From the NCBI GenBank assembly GCA_030248215.1, contig JASANG010001789.1:89501-153500 (forward strand): DNA of 64,000 nucleotides, read 5' to 3'. Position 1 is the first letter of the stretch. Every line of letters starts with the position of its first letter. The notes beneath the pieces were generated by a model that was not told the DNA's origin, ran no database searches, and saw nothing but the letters and a program-made list of their open reading frames with translations. This document shows, piece by piece, positions 31,901-41,398 of this stretch. The stretch comes from Enoplolaimus lenunculus. Its lineage: Eukaryota > Nematoda > Enoplea > Enoplida > Thoracostomopsidae. A program made the translations under genes and the position numbers.

Positions 31901-34825
31901 ATTGAGTCAAATTCGACTCCGCCAGAGTCAAATTCGCCTGACTTTGTCGTACGTTTCACTCTGTTGGAGTCGAATTTGTCGAGTCGAATTTGACTCAGTT
32001 TGTGTAATCCCATAGAGCCTGTTTCGGACAGACTCAATTAGACTCACCATTTTTTGCACTCTACTTAGCAAATACTTAGCTATGAAGTTGTACTTAATTG
32101 GGTTTACACAAACCCAATCAGGGTTAATATAGTAATTGTTGACTGCATACCTGGTCCAATCACTGAGAGTTCGAAAATTGAACAAACATTTCAATTGATA
32201 TCCAAAATTCTTGTATTAAAACATTAAACGCGACATAATTTCGTTGATGCTGAGTTCAAAGAACAACGGATACGTCCGGAACGTTTAAGCCCCTCATAAC
32301 AAGCTAAATTTTCGTTAGGGTCATATACGGTACTAATTCATTGTTTTACAGCTCAGCATGGACGCTTGATATATGCGTTTTGGTGCTTTCGAAGCTTACA
32401 TTTTTGCTCCTATCAAATCAAGACAGGTACACATTACTTTCAACCCTGAAGGCCTATTTGCTCGTATTGGTTAAATTTGTTTGGTGCTTTTTTGCTCCAA
32501 TCAAATCAAGACAGGTACACATTACTTTCGTGCCCTGAAGGCCTATTTGCTCGTATAGGTTAAATTTGATTGGTGCTTTCAAAGCTTACATTTTTGCTCC
32601 AATCAAATCAAGACAGGTACACATTACTTTCGTGCCCTGAAGACCTATTTGCTCGTATTGGTTAAATTTGTTTGGTGCTTTCAAAGCTTACATTTTTGCT
32701 CCAATCAAATCAAGACAGGTACACATTACTTTCGTGCCCTGAAGGCCTATTTGCCCGTATTGGTTAAATTTGTTTCGCTCTTGGCACACGAAGGTTCTTA
32801 TGACCCCCTCCAATGACTTTGACAAATTTATTTCTGGGCTGAGACAAATTGACGTTCAAACAATCCGCCGTTCCTAAACTACTGTAGTGACCCGAATAAG
32901 AGGGGGGACTGATATTTATTTGACCTCTCCAGAGGGCACTCCCCCTGTTGTTCGGTTGCGGACAAATAGCTTCATACATTTAAGTACACTGCAAATTTCA
33001 GTGAGTTGATTTTAACTCAGAACGAGTCGAATCAACTCAGAAATCTGAGCTGTGAATTAAATCTTTCACAACTCCGAATTCTGACTTAATTGAACTCATT
33101 CTGAGTTGGTTACTCAACTCACCGCGAGTTAATATCTTTTGTTATTAACTCAGAAATTGCAACAATTAACTATTAATTCTCTCACTGTGTTGATTAATCA
33201 ACTCATAGGAATTTACAGTGTTTTCACGTCGCTACTGTTTCAGGTATATTAATACTGCGAGCACCAGTTTAAAACTGATTCTTCGCGATTATGGCTCAGT
33301 TATTCAAAGCTGCCTTCGAGTTTGGCCGTCGATCGGCGTCGACATCTCTCAAGAAGAAAGGTGAGTCAATGAGCAGTTGAAGTTGTAACAATACACTGTA
33401 AATTTCAGTGAGTTGATTTTAATTCAGAATGAGTTGAAGAACTCACAAGTTTGAGTTGATTCAATTCATTCTGAGTCAATTAACCAGCTCACCCAGAGTA
33501 AACTTAACTCAGAGTGAGAATCAACTCAACTTAGAGTGAGTTTATGTTTTCTGATAGTAATTCTGAAACAACCAACTCACTAGCTGAATTGATTAATCAA
33601 CTCATTGGAATTTACTGTGTACCATTCCTTCAACCCGACCGCATTATTCTCAAATGGCTGTAGCACTTATCACCAGTATTGAAATCGGTTCTGAAAACTT
33701 TGATTTAATGAATGCTGAACTTCGCTATTTTAATAGAACTTTTGAGTTTGACATATTCTACTACTGTACACAATTTCACATTTATCGGCTGTCTTAGGGT
33801 TGCGCTATACTTGACGTCCGACACCACCGTTCGTCACCATACCTTATCGTACGTGAGTTATTTGCGTACGATATTGCGAGCTGACGGACGGCGACGAGCA
33901 ACGAAGCACAGTGACGGACGGTGCGGACGGCGCCGTACGTCAACAAAAGCATAGCTCAACCCTAAGTTTGGCTTGTTGGAGAACCTATTGCTAACTAGCG
34001 ATAAGTACTGTATACATTTCCGTATTCCAGGACTTGTATTAGGATCGTAGTCAAAATTACAAATTCGATCTTTCTATAGTTATGCTGTGAATATTTGAAT
34101 TTGGTCTGCGATAACTGTCGTATTTTGCTGCTGCCCAGAATCAGACATTTTGATTGAGATATTAAGTACCCAATAATTCGATGAACGTTTGTCTCGTAAA
34201 CCTCAGAAAAAATAATTATAATACCGTATTATGATACGTGTTGATTAGCGAGGATTTAGTCCTGAGGGGAAGAGACTGGAATACTTAACTTACTATTTTG
34301 AACCAATTCATAAATTGCGAGCCATTCCGTATAAGGCTAGCGCTATACTTTTGATGACGTCCGACACCGTCCGTCACCATCCGTCACAATCCGGGACCAT
34401 CCGTCACAATCCGGGACCATCCGTCACAATCCGGGACCATCCGTCACAATCCGGGGCCATCCGTCGCGATCAGACGCCATCCGTCATCATTCGACGCCGT
34501 CCATGACCATCCGGCGCCATCCATTACCATCCGGCGCCGTCCGTTACCGTACGTCACCACGCGCTATTGTACTTGAATCCCTCGCGTATAATACCGAATC
34601 GTGGACGGACTGCGCCGGACGAAACAGGACAACGCTGCACAACAAGTACAACGCCATCTTAAATGTGTTTGTTTCAGACTTCAAAAATGCCGCTTGTGCC
34701 TGTCAGAAATTAACAAAATCCACAAAGTGATCAAAGATTTAGCTGATACGGCAACTTGTGGTAAAAGTTGCAGTGAACTCAAAGAATTGCTTGTACTGCT
34801 TACCATTTACAATCATTGGTCTTAG
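28596..34825 (+). CDS. KATNB1: Katanin p80 (KATNB1-like), last six exons with con80 domain
   Basis: Katanin p80 targets and regulates the p60 AAA ATPase that severs microtubules; its con80 domain binds p60. Six exons join without phase conflict: 28596-29046, 30472-30642, 31354-31430, 32352-32426, 33244-33360 and 34678-34825 (stop TAG). Together they give 345 residues. The first exon is a polyglutamine-bearing linker ending STYCEHCARISKIILSQQPY. The next five make the con80 domain: NNHLRVVRNIWQCQGLK, VCVDLLAVMNDI, WTLDICVLVLSKL, TASTSLKLILRDYGSVI, SIGVDISQEERLQKCRLC and SELKELLVLL. These align in order with vertebrate KATNB1 (VVDLLNIVN, LWKLDLCTTVLPQ, CTSLKLIL, VGVDISREERLHKCRLC, FRELHLLM). 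The WD40 half is not in view and would lie upstream. Assigning the polyQ exon to this gene is inference from phase and order. Introns hold B, C, D, F, I, K, M and N elements. Confidence 0.88.
28816..28969 (+). repeat. (CAA)n microsatellite coding for polyglutamine
   Basis: Nearly pure CAA, with a few AAA, CTA and CAG codons at the 5' side. In the katanin frame it encodes about 34 uninterrupted glutamines after Q-rich KQQQ repeats. In another frame it reads as polyasparagine, which is a shadow. Confidence 0.9.
29158..29305. mobile_element. K-family repeat, partial copy 2
   Basis: Matches the right half of the copy at 8483-8748: TTGCAGCCGCTTTCTCATTG, then CTGCAAGTTCTGCGTG and AACTTGCCCGTGTGAATAAG. 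Confidence 0.6.
29471..29593. mobile_element. B-family MITE, short copy 2
   Basis: CACTGTAAATTCCAATGAG to CACTGAAATTTACAGTG, flanked by TA. Only about 120 bp, with the middle deleted. Confidence 0.85.
29822..30260. mobile_element. N-family MITE with perfect 8-bp duplication
   Basis: Ends CAGAGTGGGAAGTGAGTAAG and GGGTAATGTCCCACTCTG. The flanking duplication TGCATAAG is perfect (29814-29821 and 30261-30268). TACCCGCGGGTA words lie at both arms. The 8-bp duplication and CAGAG ends fit hAT. It sits in a katanin intron and split an older CTTATGC/CATAAGC-rich, TTAGGC-like patch. Confidence 0.85.
30385..30453. mobile_element. D-family end fragment
   Basis: ACTAGCGATAGGCGCTACAC and ACAATTGAGAATATTG. 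It ends 18 bp before the katanin exon at 30472. Confidence 0.65.
30688..30853 (+). mobile_element. C2-subfamily MITE in a katanin intron
   Basis: Ends GGCCCATGTACAGAACAGG and TTCTATACACATGGGC, flanks GGTTGCGC and GGTTGCGT (7 of 8). It starts 46 bp after the exon ending at 30642. Confidence 0.85.
30854..31049. mobile_element. I-family fragment
   Basis: GGGTTGCGTTATACTTTTTAA, GTCCGTCCGTCGCTGTCGG and GACGTACGGCGCCGG are typical I words. The C2 element at 30688 lies at its left tip, so C2 inserted into or beside it. Confidence 0.6.
31050..31182 (-). mobile_element. M-family fragment (inverted)
   Basis: Ends at CACCTCCGGTTGTACCCTG, the complement of the CAGGGTACAACCGG end at 5945. Confidence 0.6.
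31841..32061. mobile_element. A-family MITE, copy 6
   Basis: Ends ACTGCAAAAATGTTGAATC and CACCATTTTTTGCACT, in the katanin intron between the exons at 31430 and 32352. Confidence 0.75.
32382..32775 (+). repeat. Four-fold tandem repeat of a katanin half-exon plus splice donor
   Basis: Units start at 32382, 32483, 32572 and 32674 (101, 89, 102 and about 102 bp). Each contains the 3' part of the exon (TTTTTGCTCCAATCAAATC), the donor AAGACAG/GTACACATT, and about 55 bp of intron. Donors fall at 32427, 32515, 32617 and 32719. Only the first unit follows the real acceptor at 32351. Units differ at few positions, so the duplication is recent. Confidence 0.93.
32879..32980. mobile_element. F-family left-end fragment
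   Basis: ACTACTGTAGTGACCCGAA is followed by ATTTATTTGACCTCTCCAG and a GTTCGGTTGCGGAC word, as in the F copy at 58430. Confidence 0.65.
32987..33220. mobile_element. B-family MITE, copy 3
   Basis: CACTGCAAATTTCAGTGAG to CATAGGAATTTACAGTG. Its right end is 23 bp before the katanin exon at 33244. Confidence 0.85.
33394..33619. mobile_element. B-family MITE, copy 4
   Basis: CACTGTAAATTTCAGTGAG to CATTGGAATTTACTGTG, flanked by TA. It starts 33 bp after the katanin exon that ends at 33360. Confidence 0.85.
33640..34025. mobile_element. D-family MITE split by an I element
   Basis: Left end ATTATTCTCAAATGGCTGTA and right end ACTAGCGATAAGTACTG then ACATTTCCGTATTCC. Between them, 33795-33963 is an I element with inverted tips CTTAGGGTTGCGCTATAC and ATAGCTCAACCCTAAG. 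Confidence 0.7.
34336..34620 (+). mobile_element. I-family repeat with 19-bp tandem units
   Basis: GCTAGCGCTATACTTTTGATG opens the copy. From 34362 to 34520 there are about eight units of CATCCGTCACAATCCGGGAC type. Frames across it (HPSQSGTI) are repeat artefacts. Confidence 0.7.
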
Positions 34826-35006
34826 CTCAAGTTGAAACAAACCGACGTTGTTGACACCGATTTGAAGAAGTTTCGAAGAAACGATATGAATTGACTTGAA
34901 CGGAGTCCCTACGCGATATACCAACTTGACTCCCCAACATACCAACTTGACTCCCCACGTGGCCTAGTAACTCACAGTGCGTGGGTAAACATTTTTACCT
35001 GGTCTA
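34826..35006. other. Probable 3' UTR and flank of the katanin gene
   Basis: Follows the TAG stop at 34825. No AATAAA signal before the B element at 35007. An 18-base phrase, ATACCAACTTGACTCCCC, occurs twice in tandem at 34917-34956. Confidence 0.3.
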
Positions 35007-35422
35007 CACTGTAAATTCCAATGAGTTGATTAATCAACTCTGCTAGCGAGTTCAGAGTAAGTTTTATTGACTCAGAATTCTAAAAGTCTTAACACATTGT
35101 CACATTGAGTTGGCTATAGGCAACTCAGCGCAGTGTATATACGTTAAATAGTATATATCGCACCGTGTTTAAACAATTGCAACACGTATACATACACAGT
35201 ACTAAATCACCACAAGACGTGACAGCCCCTCGGGCTCGAGCGTCATAATCCTATAGCCGAGTGGTGATGATATACGCCTCCCACTTCAGTCACTGGAGTT
35301 CGAATCCTAGCATAAAAGTAGGTCTCAGGGAAAATAGAAAAAATTCATGTGAGAAAGGGTTAATTTACACTGAGTGATTCAACTGATACTGAGTTGAAAT
35401 CAACTCACTGGGAATTACAGTG
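35007..35422. mobile_element. B-family MITE, copy 5, with an E element inside
   Basis: CACTGTAAATTCCAATGAG to CACTGGGAATTACAGTG, flanked by TA. It is interrupted by the E element at 35093-35359 at a different point from B1. Confidence 0.85.
35093..35359 (+). mobile_element. E-family TTAA element with tRNA-like block, copy 2
   Basis: TTAA at 35089-35092 and 35360-35363. The left end CACATTGTCACATTGAG is mutated; the right end CATGTGAGAAAGGG is intact. A box TAGCCGAGTGG and B box AGTTCGAATCC are kept. Confidence 0.85.
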
Positions 35423-35743
35423 TACTCTTTGACTGCGGAACTTTTTTTAACCACGGGTATACCCGCGTTAAAATTTCTTAACCAGCCGGTGTTTACCCGC
35501 GGGTGGCGCACAACTCTGTTCCGGCCAAATGTTCAATGGGACGGAACGGAGTTTGTGCCCCTCAAGAAAATGAAAAAATCATGGTTATGTAATTATTTTC
35601 ACCAATCTGGTTTAGTAGGGGGCCAGTTTATATCAAAATGGCAGGGCCAATTTTAGTACCAGTTCGGCAAAGGACTTTAAAACCTGTTTATAAAAACCGA
35701 AACGTAACCAGGATTATTAAAATGAACGATTGTTGCTTAGTTC
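35423..35743. mobile_element. N-family fragment (35430-35530) and spacer
   Basis: ACCACGGGTATACCCGCG and TTTACCCGCGGGTGGC match the arms of the N element at 29822. The remainder shows no supported feature. Confidence 0.45.
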
Positions 35744-35950
35744 GGCCCATGTAAAGATCAGGGTCGAAATGTTTTTTGAGGTAGTAGAATAGAACAAGCT
35801 TTAAACTTTAGACTAATTTTTTGTTTGACTTAGGTTCAGGCTCAGGCTTAGGCTTAGGAATATACTCATTCTTACGTTTAGTCTTAAGCTTAGGCTTAGG
35901 CTTGGGAATATGGTTATAATAGTGTTTCGCCCCTGTTCTTTACGTTGGCC
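35744..35950 (+). mobile_element. C1-subfamily MITE with perfect target duplication
   Basis: Ends GGCCCATGTAAAGATCAGG and GTTCTTTACGTTGGCC. Both flanks are CTTAGTTC, a perfect 8-bp duplication. Confidence 0.9.
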
Positions 35951-36037
35951 CTTAGTTCCAAGCATCATAGACTATATCGATATGCAATGTGATTACTGTA
36001 ACATGCATGTCTTTTGCAATAACTTGTGTACACCAGG

Positions 36038-36221
36038 GGCCCATGTAAAGATCAGGGGCGAAACGTTGTTCTGTGGGACTGCAATAGAATAAGCTCAACA
36101 TTTAGAGTAATTTTTTGCTTAGGCTTAGTCTTCGGTATAAGCTTATTGTTACGCTAAAGCTTAGGCTTAGGCTTAGGTATACGTTTATACTACTGTTACG
36201 GCCCTGTTATATACATTGGCC
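36038..36221 (+). mobile_element. C1-type MITE, first of three in a row
   Basis: Ends GGCCCATGTAAAGATCAGG and TATATACATTGGCC. Its right flank, AAACGTTTATACCCG, is repeated after the next element. Confidence 0.85.
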
Positions 36222-36278
36222 CAAACGTTTATACCCGATTGTCTACACAGAACAAAAAAATGAAATCTTAACGATTAG

Positions 36279-36713
36279 GGCCCATGTAAAAGTAAGGGGC
36301 GAAACGTTTTTCTGTGGGACTACAATAGAGTAAGCTTAAGCTTTAGACTAATTTTTTTACTTGGCTTAGGCTTAGGCTTAGGTTTAGTAATATGTTTATT
36401 CTTACGCTCAGGCTAAGGCATAGTTTAGGAATATGCTCATTCTTACGCTTAGGCTTAGGCTTAGGAATATGCTCATTCTTACTCTTAGGCTTAGGCTTAG
36501 GAATATGCTCATTCTTACGCTTAGGCTTAGGCTTAGGAATATGCTCATCCTTACGCTTAGGCTTAGGCTTAGGCTTAGGCTTAGAAATAGGCTCATCCGT
36601 ACGCTTAGGCTTAGGCTTAGGCTTAGGCTTAGAAATAAGCTCATCCTTAGGCTTAGGCTTAGGCTTAGGAATACGTTTATACTACAGTTACGGCCCTGTT
36701 ATATACATTGGCC
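36279..36713 (+). mobile_element. C1-type MITE, second of three, expanded core
   Basis: Ends GGCCCATGTAAAAGTAAGG and TATATACATTGGCC. The core contains about seven higher-order units, TTAGGC runs plus AATATGCTCATTCTTACGC. The ORFs across it are repeat artefacts. Confidence 0.88.
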
Positions 36714-36771
36714 TAAACGTTTATACCCGATTGTCTACACAGAACAAAAAAAATGAAATCTTAACGATTAG

Positions 36772-37067
36772 GGCCCATGTAAAAGTCAGGGGCGAAACGT
36801 TTTTTGTGGGACTACAATAGAGTAAGCTTAAGCTTTAGACTAATTTTTTTACTTGGCTTAGGCTTAGGTTTAGTAATATGTTTATTTTTACGCTCAGGCT
36901 AAGGCATAGTTTAGGAATATGCTCATTCTCACGCTTAGGCTTAGGCTTAGGAATATGCTCATTCTTACGCTTAGGCTTAGGCTTAGTAATATGCTCATTC
37001 TTACGCTTAGGCTTAGGCTTAGGAATATGCTTATAATGCTGTTCAATCCCTGTTCTTTACATTGGCC
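36772..37067 (+). mobile_element. C1-type MITE, third of three
   Basis: Ends GGCCCATGTAAAAGTCAGG and GTTCTTTACATTGGCC. Left flank ACGATTAG and right flank ACGATTAC match at 7 of 8, so the left and right edges of the block are the original insertion edges. Confidence 0.88.
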
Positions 37068-37972
37068 ACGATTACAAAGACACAACTTTTCTAATTTTTA
37101 AAAATACTTAAACAACAAAATATCGAACCATGAATTTAAACGGCGAATTCCGGCCTTTCAGTTGAAAACAAACAGCCAAAAAATACACGAACGCAACAGA
37201 AAAATTGAACTTCGAATCGTCCCCCAACCAGGTACCAATTGGCTAACATTTTAGGCAAACTAAGCTTAAAAACCCAAAACTGGCATCACTGGCAAGCTAA
37301 AACGTGGGTACAGACCCGAACACGAAACGGGTGATGCAAATTTGTCAGCCTTTTTCACTGTCAAATTCAAAAGGGGGCCACCTAAACCGAGGTGTCACCC
37401 CTTCAGCATAAAACCAAAAATTTAAGTTTTGTATTAAAATTACGTTGCATTGCATGCTCGTTTCGTTCGCGAATTTCTATTCAAAATTATCGCCCGGCTT
37501 CCATATCAAAAATTCTATATTTTACCACTCCTCGAAAAGGTTTGACCCCGCTGTAAATTATCCAAAATCACTATAACCCCCCCCCGTTGAAAATGGGTTG
37601 TGCCCCCCTTGAAATGCAAGCCTGACGGTTACGGCTGCTTGGTCAATTTTGGCAGTAAACTTTAAAACACAAAACTTATTTTCAACTATTTGTTTTAGAC
37701 AGTACTCTAAAGTTGAAGTTTGAGCAAAATATTTTACAATTTTCGGCAACTTTTGATTACCGCAGCTGATTTTAAATCACAAAAGGAACCCGTAACCAGA
37801 AAACTGGTTTCGGTTTTAGCCAATGGGATTTGGTTTGGGTTCAAGCTCATCATAATAGCGAAGATTCAAGGTTATTTATTATGACTGGTTATGTTGTGGC
37901 CGTAACGAAAGAATCGAAAAACACGTCGGCTAAGCTGCGGACTTGTGTCGTAAGAAATCGGGGGCCCATGTA
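37068..37972. other. No supported gene; one weak exon-like frame at 37162-37230
   Basis: Behind CCGGCCTTTCAG a plus-strand frame (KTNSQKIHERNRKIELRIV) runs to a GTACCA donor-like site. It has no known match and no partner exon. A nine-base C run lies near 37581. Confidence 0.3.
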
Positions 37973-38156
37973 AAGATCAGGGGCGGAACGTTTTTCTATG
38001 GAACTTGAATAGAATAAGCTTAAACTTTAGACTAATTTTTTGCTTGGCTTAGGCTTAGGCGTAGGCTTAAGAATATGCTCATTCTTACGCTTAGGCTTAG
38101 GCTTAGGCTTAGGAATAAGCTTATAATACTGTTCCGCCCGTATTCTTTACATTGGC
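37973..38156 (+). mobile_element. C1-subfamily MITE
   Basis: Ends GGCCCATGTAAAGATCAGG and ATTCTTTACATTGGC. Flanks AGAAATCG and AGAAAACG match at 7 of 8. Confidence 0.88.
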
Positions 38157-38179
38157 AGAAAACGGTAACAATATATAAA

Positions 38180-38284
38180 GCAGGCAAGCATATGCCTAAG
38201 CCTAAGCCAAAACTAGTCTAAAGCATAAGCTTACTCTATTGCAGTCCCGCGGAAAAACGGTTCGCCAGAAACCTATACATGGGC
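38180..38284 (-). mobile_element. C1-subfamily MITE (inverted, truncated)
   Basis: CCTAAGCCTAAGCC core, TAGTCTAAAGCATAAGC landmark and ATACATGGGC end in the opposite orientation, just 24 bp beyond the previous element. Together they form a head-to-head pair. Confidence 0.75.
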
Positions 38285-38571
38285 GGAAATTGGCAATGTA
38301 CCTACACGGCCGAATATATTATCCTACCGAGAAAACACCCGTTCAACCACACACATACGATTAAACTACCGAGTCGGGTAGGTTGAGTTGGTAACGGTAA
38401 TGAGTTGTTGTTACTCGGAAAAAGCTCGAAGTTGCTTCGATCAACGTAGTTTCAACTGGCGTCGAAAGCGATTCAATGTTCGCGAACGATTTTGATGATG
38501 CAATTTGAAAAGTTGAACTTTAACCCTTTCCAGTGTAGAGTATGCTATGAGAAACGCTACGCTATCCGTGT
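38285..38571. other. No gene seen
   Basis: Spacer between two MITEs with no supported feature. Confidence 0.35.
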
Positions 38572-38913
38572 ACAGTAGTGATCCGAATAAGAGAGGGTAA
38601 TATGAGGGAAGTCCCCATTTTGTGTCCGAATCAATAGGAGTCCGTATGCCTAATAAGAGTTCGTAATCGGATAGAGTCCGTAAACCGTAATTAAAGTCCA
38701 TAAACGTCTGCATTATCGCTCAAGCTATTGACACAAGACAAATAAACGTTTAATTCAACGGATAGTTGCAGTACGGGATATATATCAGTAACGAAGGGTG
38801 GATGAGCGTGGGCTGAAAATATATATCAGTCCGCAACCGAATAACAGGCGGGTACCCTCTGGAGAGGCCAAATAAATATCAGCACCCCCCACTCTTATTC
38901 GGGTCACTACAGT
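38572..38913. mobile_element. F-family MITE, copy 4
   Basis: CAGTAGTGATCCGAATAAG at left and TTATTCGGGTCACTACAG at right, with TA at the right edge. Interior as in other F copies. Confidence 0.8.
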
Positions 38914-39151
38914 ATGCTAAAATAAGTGTTACACGTATAGGATCGGCCAAATCCTAAGGAAGGCGTGATTACAAAATTATGCGGAAAAGGGGATATGATT
39001 GACGAAGGGGCTTTTCGTCTTAGAATGGTCCGTTAGATCCCAGCTTGAGATTGATCGTCAGATGAAATTAAAAATCCACGTCTATGAGTTAAAACCATAT
39101 TTATATAACAACGTCTCGCTATATCGATGCAAATATGATAGGTTACAATTA

Positions 39152-39528
39152 TTAGGCAACCGGAATTCCGGTTGCGGTAGGGAAACCCGGTATTTCTCAC
39201 TATCCGGTTCCGGTATAAATTCGGTATTGTTTCAGCGGAATTGTCCAGTATTTTTCGGTATTGCAAATTTTTCTCATTCGAAAATTTAAGAAAAATTGTT
39301 ATATTATTCTAAGTTTTTTTCTATAATTGTCAAATCGTGTAATGTCAAAATTTTCAATTTGTCCCATATATACTCCATAATTTATCATACGTTTCCACCT
39401 ACTGCATTTGTTAAATTTTTCGGTAACAAGTATTTTTTATTTTTCGATTCCGGTTTTAGTTCCGGTTTCGGTATTTTTTAACTTTCCAGTTCCGGTTCTA
39501 GTATTTTATAATTCCCGTTGCACTCTGG
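39152..39528. mobile_element. L-family MITE, copy 2
   Basis: AGGCAACCGGAATTCCGG at left and ATAATTCCCGTTGCACTCTGG at right, with CCGGTTCCGG words near both ends as in the copy at 8858. Confidence 0.7.
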
Positions 39529-39844
39529 TTGCAGCATTCTTGAATACTCTTCTTAATCATGGCTATTTTATTGGAAGTTTAGGGCTTAATTGTTTCAAAC
39601 TAAATGCATAATCTAAAACATTAATTTTATATATTTAGTATTAAATTTCAACCTGTTCTATCAGTTTAATCAATATTGTGATCGTTTTTCTAGCCGTTTA
39701 TACCATCAGTGCGGGTGATTTTGTGGTCTAAAGTTTGCCTTTAGATTCTGTTGAAACCGTTTGACTAAAATGTACGGCGTAACAATTTGGAATACAGCTA
39801 GAATGTCTTATAAAACCTGTGAAACAAGCTTATTTACCTTCGAA

Positions 39845-40947
39845 AGGGTTGTTTTTTTTCCGGAAAAAAATTATGACCGGAAAAAAATGAATTTTTTCCA
39901 TTTTTTCCGGAAAAAAATGGGAAAAAATTCGTTGTTTGTCTTTAGTAATTTTTTTACATTAATACTTCCTAGTACGCTCAGAAGTGACAATGTGACTCAA
40001 TAGAATATAAAATCAGGACGTTTACCAAGAAGTTTATTATATCTAAAAGTAAGGAATTAAATTTTTGCAGTTTTTCAGAATATGCTTCTCCATACGCACC
40101 ATGTTGTTTAGCGTAACACTGAGAGCAGTATCTGCATATTGCTACCACATTTCCCTTCTTATTCTTTTCTTTAGTAAAAAGTTTCCATAACTCACACTTA
40201 CTAGGCCTACCAGGCATATCTAATTTTTTTAAATTATGCACTGTTTAATCGAAAATAGTCTAATAATAGTAAAAAATATTGTAGATACAGCTGACAACAG
40301 ACAACATACGTAAACATAATATATAAATATGTGGCCTAGGAATGGTTGGGAGCAGTAACGGTTAGCCATGATATGTATGTATTGTGTTATGTTAACGAGG
40401 GGGCGAACCTACACAGCGTGCACAGTCTTCTCACATCACAAAATTTGCCCGCGAGATGCCAAAAAAATTTTTGAGTTTTACGCCACACGCTTATTTTAGA
40501 TCAAATTCAATACAAACTTTTAGTTTTAAATGGTTCTGTGTTGTACAATGTGTTAAAACCATCTGAGCAACGAACAGTTATATACAACTGCGGTTACAAC
40601 AGTAAAGAAAACTTCGTAGGCGGAGCGAGCTAAACTAGTTAGGCGTGCTTTTGTTTCTGTTAGTATACATTAATATGCGGCAGTTTTCGATCTGATTGGG
40701 TAATGAGTCTTAGTTGGTAGACACAGCGGTGAATACACTCGGTCACTGTTAGTGCGTTGCATATTAATTAGTTTCATGTCATTCCAATAACGTTAATTTA
40801 TGTCATATTTATTTGCAAATTATATTTAAGTATCGTTTAATTTTTTCCATTTTTTTCCATTTTTTTCACCCCCCCCCCTGGGAAAAAATGGAAAAAAATG
40901 GAAAAAAACCATTTTTTTCGGTAATTGTTTTCCGGCCAACAACCCTG
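39845..40947 (-). mobile_element. hAT-like element, internally deleted
   Basis: Left end AGGGTTGTTTTTTTTCCGG and right end TTTTCCGGCCAACAACCCTG are inverted. Flanks CCTTCGAA (39837-39844) and TCTTCGAA (40948-40955) make an 8-bp duplication with one mismatch, diagnostic of hAT. Both subterminal regions carry TTTTTTCCATTTTTTCC words. The interior keeps only a BED-finger ORF fragment. Confidence 0.85.
39978..40241 (-). pseudogene. BED zinc finger, N-terminal fragment of a hAT transposase
   Basis: 87 codons. GRPSKCELWKLFTKEKNK followed by CRYCSQCYAKQHG shows the BED pattern: an aromatic start (W, F), then C-x2-C. The histidine part is weak and no dimerisation or RNase H-like catalytic region follows. 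The BED domain would bind the element's own ends. It is a remnant of the autonomous element's gene and is not expected to be active alone. Confidence 0.7.
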
Positions 40948-40959
40948 TCTTCGAATAAC

Positions 40960-41340
40960 AGCGTAGTTTTGAGTGATTCAAGGTTATGCTGTACTGTTGA
41001 TGACGTCTGGCGCCGGCTGTCGCCGATCATTGCAGTCCGGCGTCGTACGCCATCGTCGGCCCATGTATAGAACAGGGCCGGATCGTTTTCCTGATGGGCT
41101 ATAATAGAGTCAGTTTAAGCTTTAGTCTATTTATTGCTTAGGCTTAGGCTTACGAATATACTTTATACTACTGTTCCGTCCCTGTTCTATACATGGGCCC
41201 ATCGTCCAGCGCCGTGTGCTGGCACCGGACCACAACGCACGTGTTAATGATGCGTGGCACAGTATATCAATTTGTAATAAATTTTTTGAGACTTGCAGTG
41301 CCGTCCGACGCCAGATGACTGTAGGAATGATTCTTCTGTC
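40960..41340. mobile_element. I-family repeat with a C2 element inserted
   Basis: AAGGTTATGCTGTACTGTTG and GACGTCTGGCGCCGG at left; GTCCAGCGCCGTGTGC and GCCGTCCGACGCCAG at right. The C2 insertion at 41058-41200 separates them with CATCGTC on both sides. Confidence 0.65.
41058..41200 (+). mobile_element. C2-subfamily MITE nested in I
   Basis: Ends GGCCCATGTATAGAACAGG and CCTGTTCTATACATGGGCC. The core is minimal, with two TTAGGC words. Confidence 0.85.
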
Positions 41341-41398
41341 TTGATATTTTACAAACTTTGGTCCTATCTCTACTATAATTCCAGTGTAAAGGTACAAA

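Noticed and set aside
32382-32775. CRISPR-like array
   Set aside because: Direct tandem repeats without variable spacers, derived from a host exon and intron, in an animal genome.
33304-33360. A start codon with a mitochondrial-targeting-like peptide (MAQLFKAAFEFGRRSAS)
   Set aside because: The same exon read in the katanin frame matches con80 across both junctions; the ATG frame is a shadow.
36392-36820. 142-codon frame with glycine-leucine repeats
   Set aside because: Translation of the C-element core and arms.
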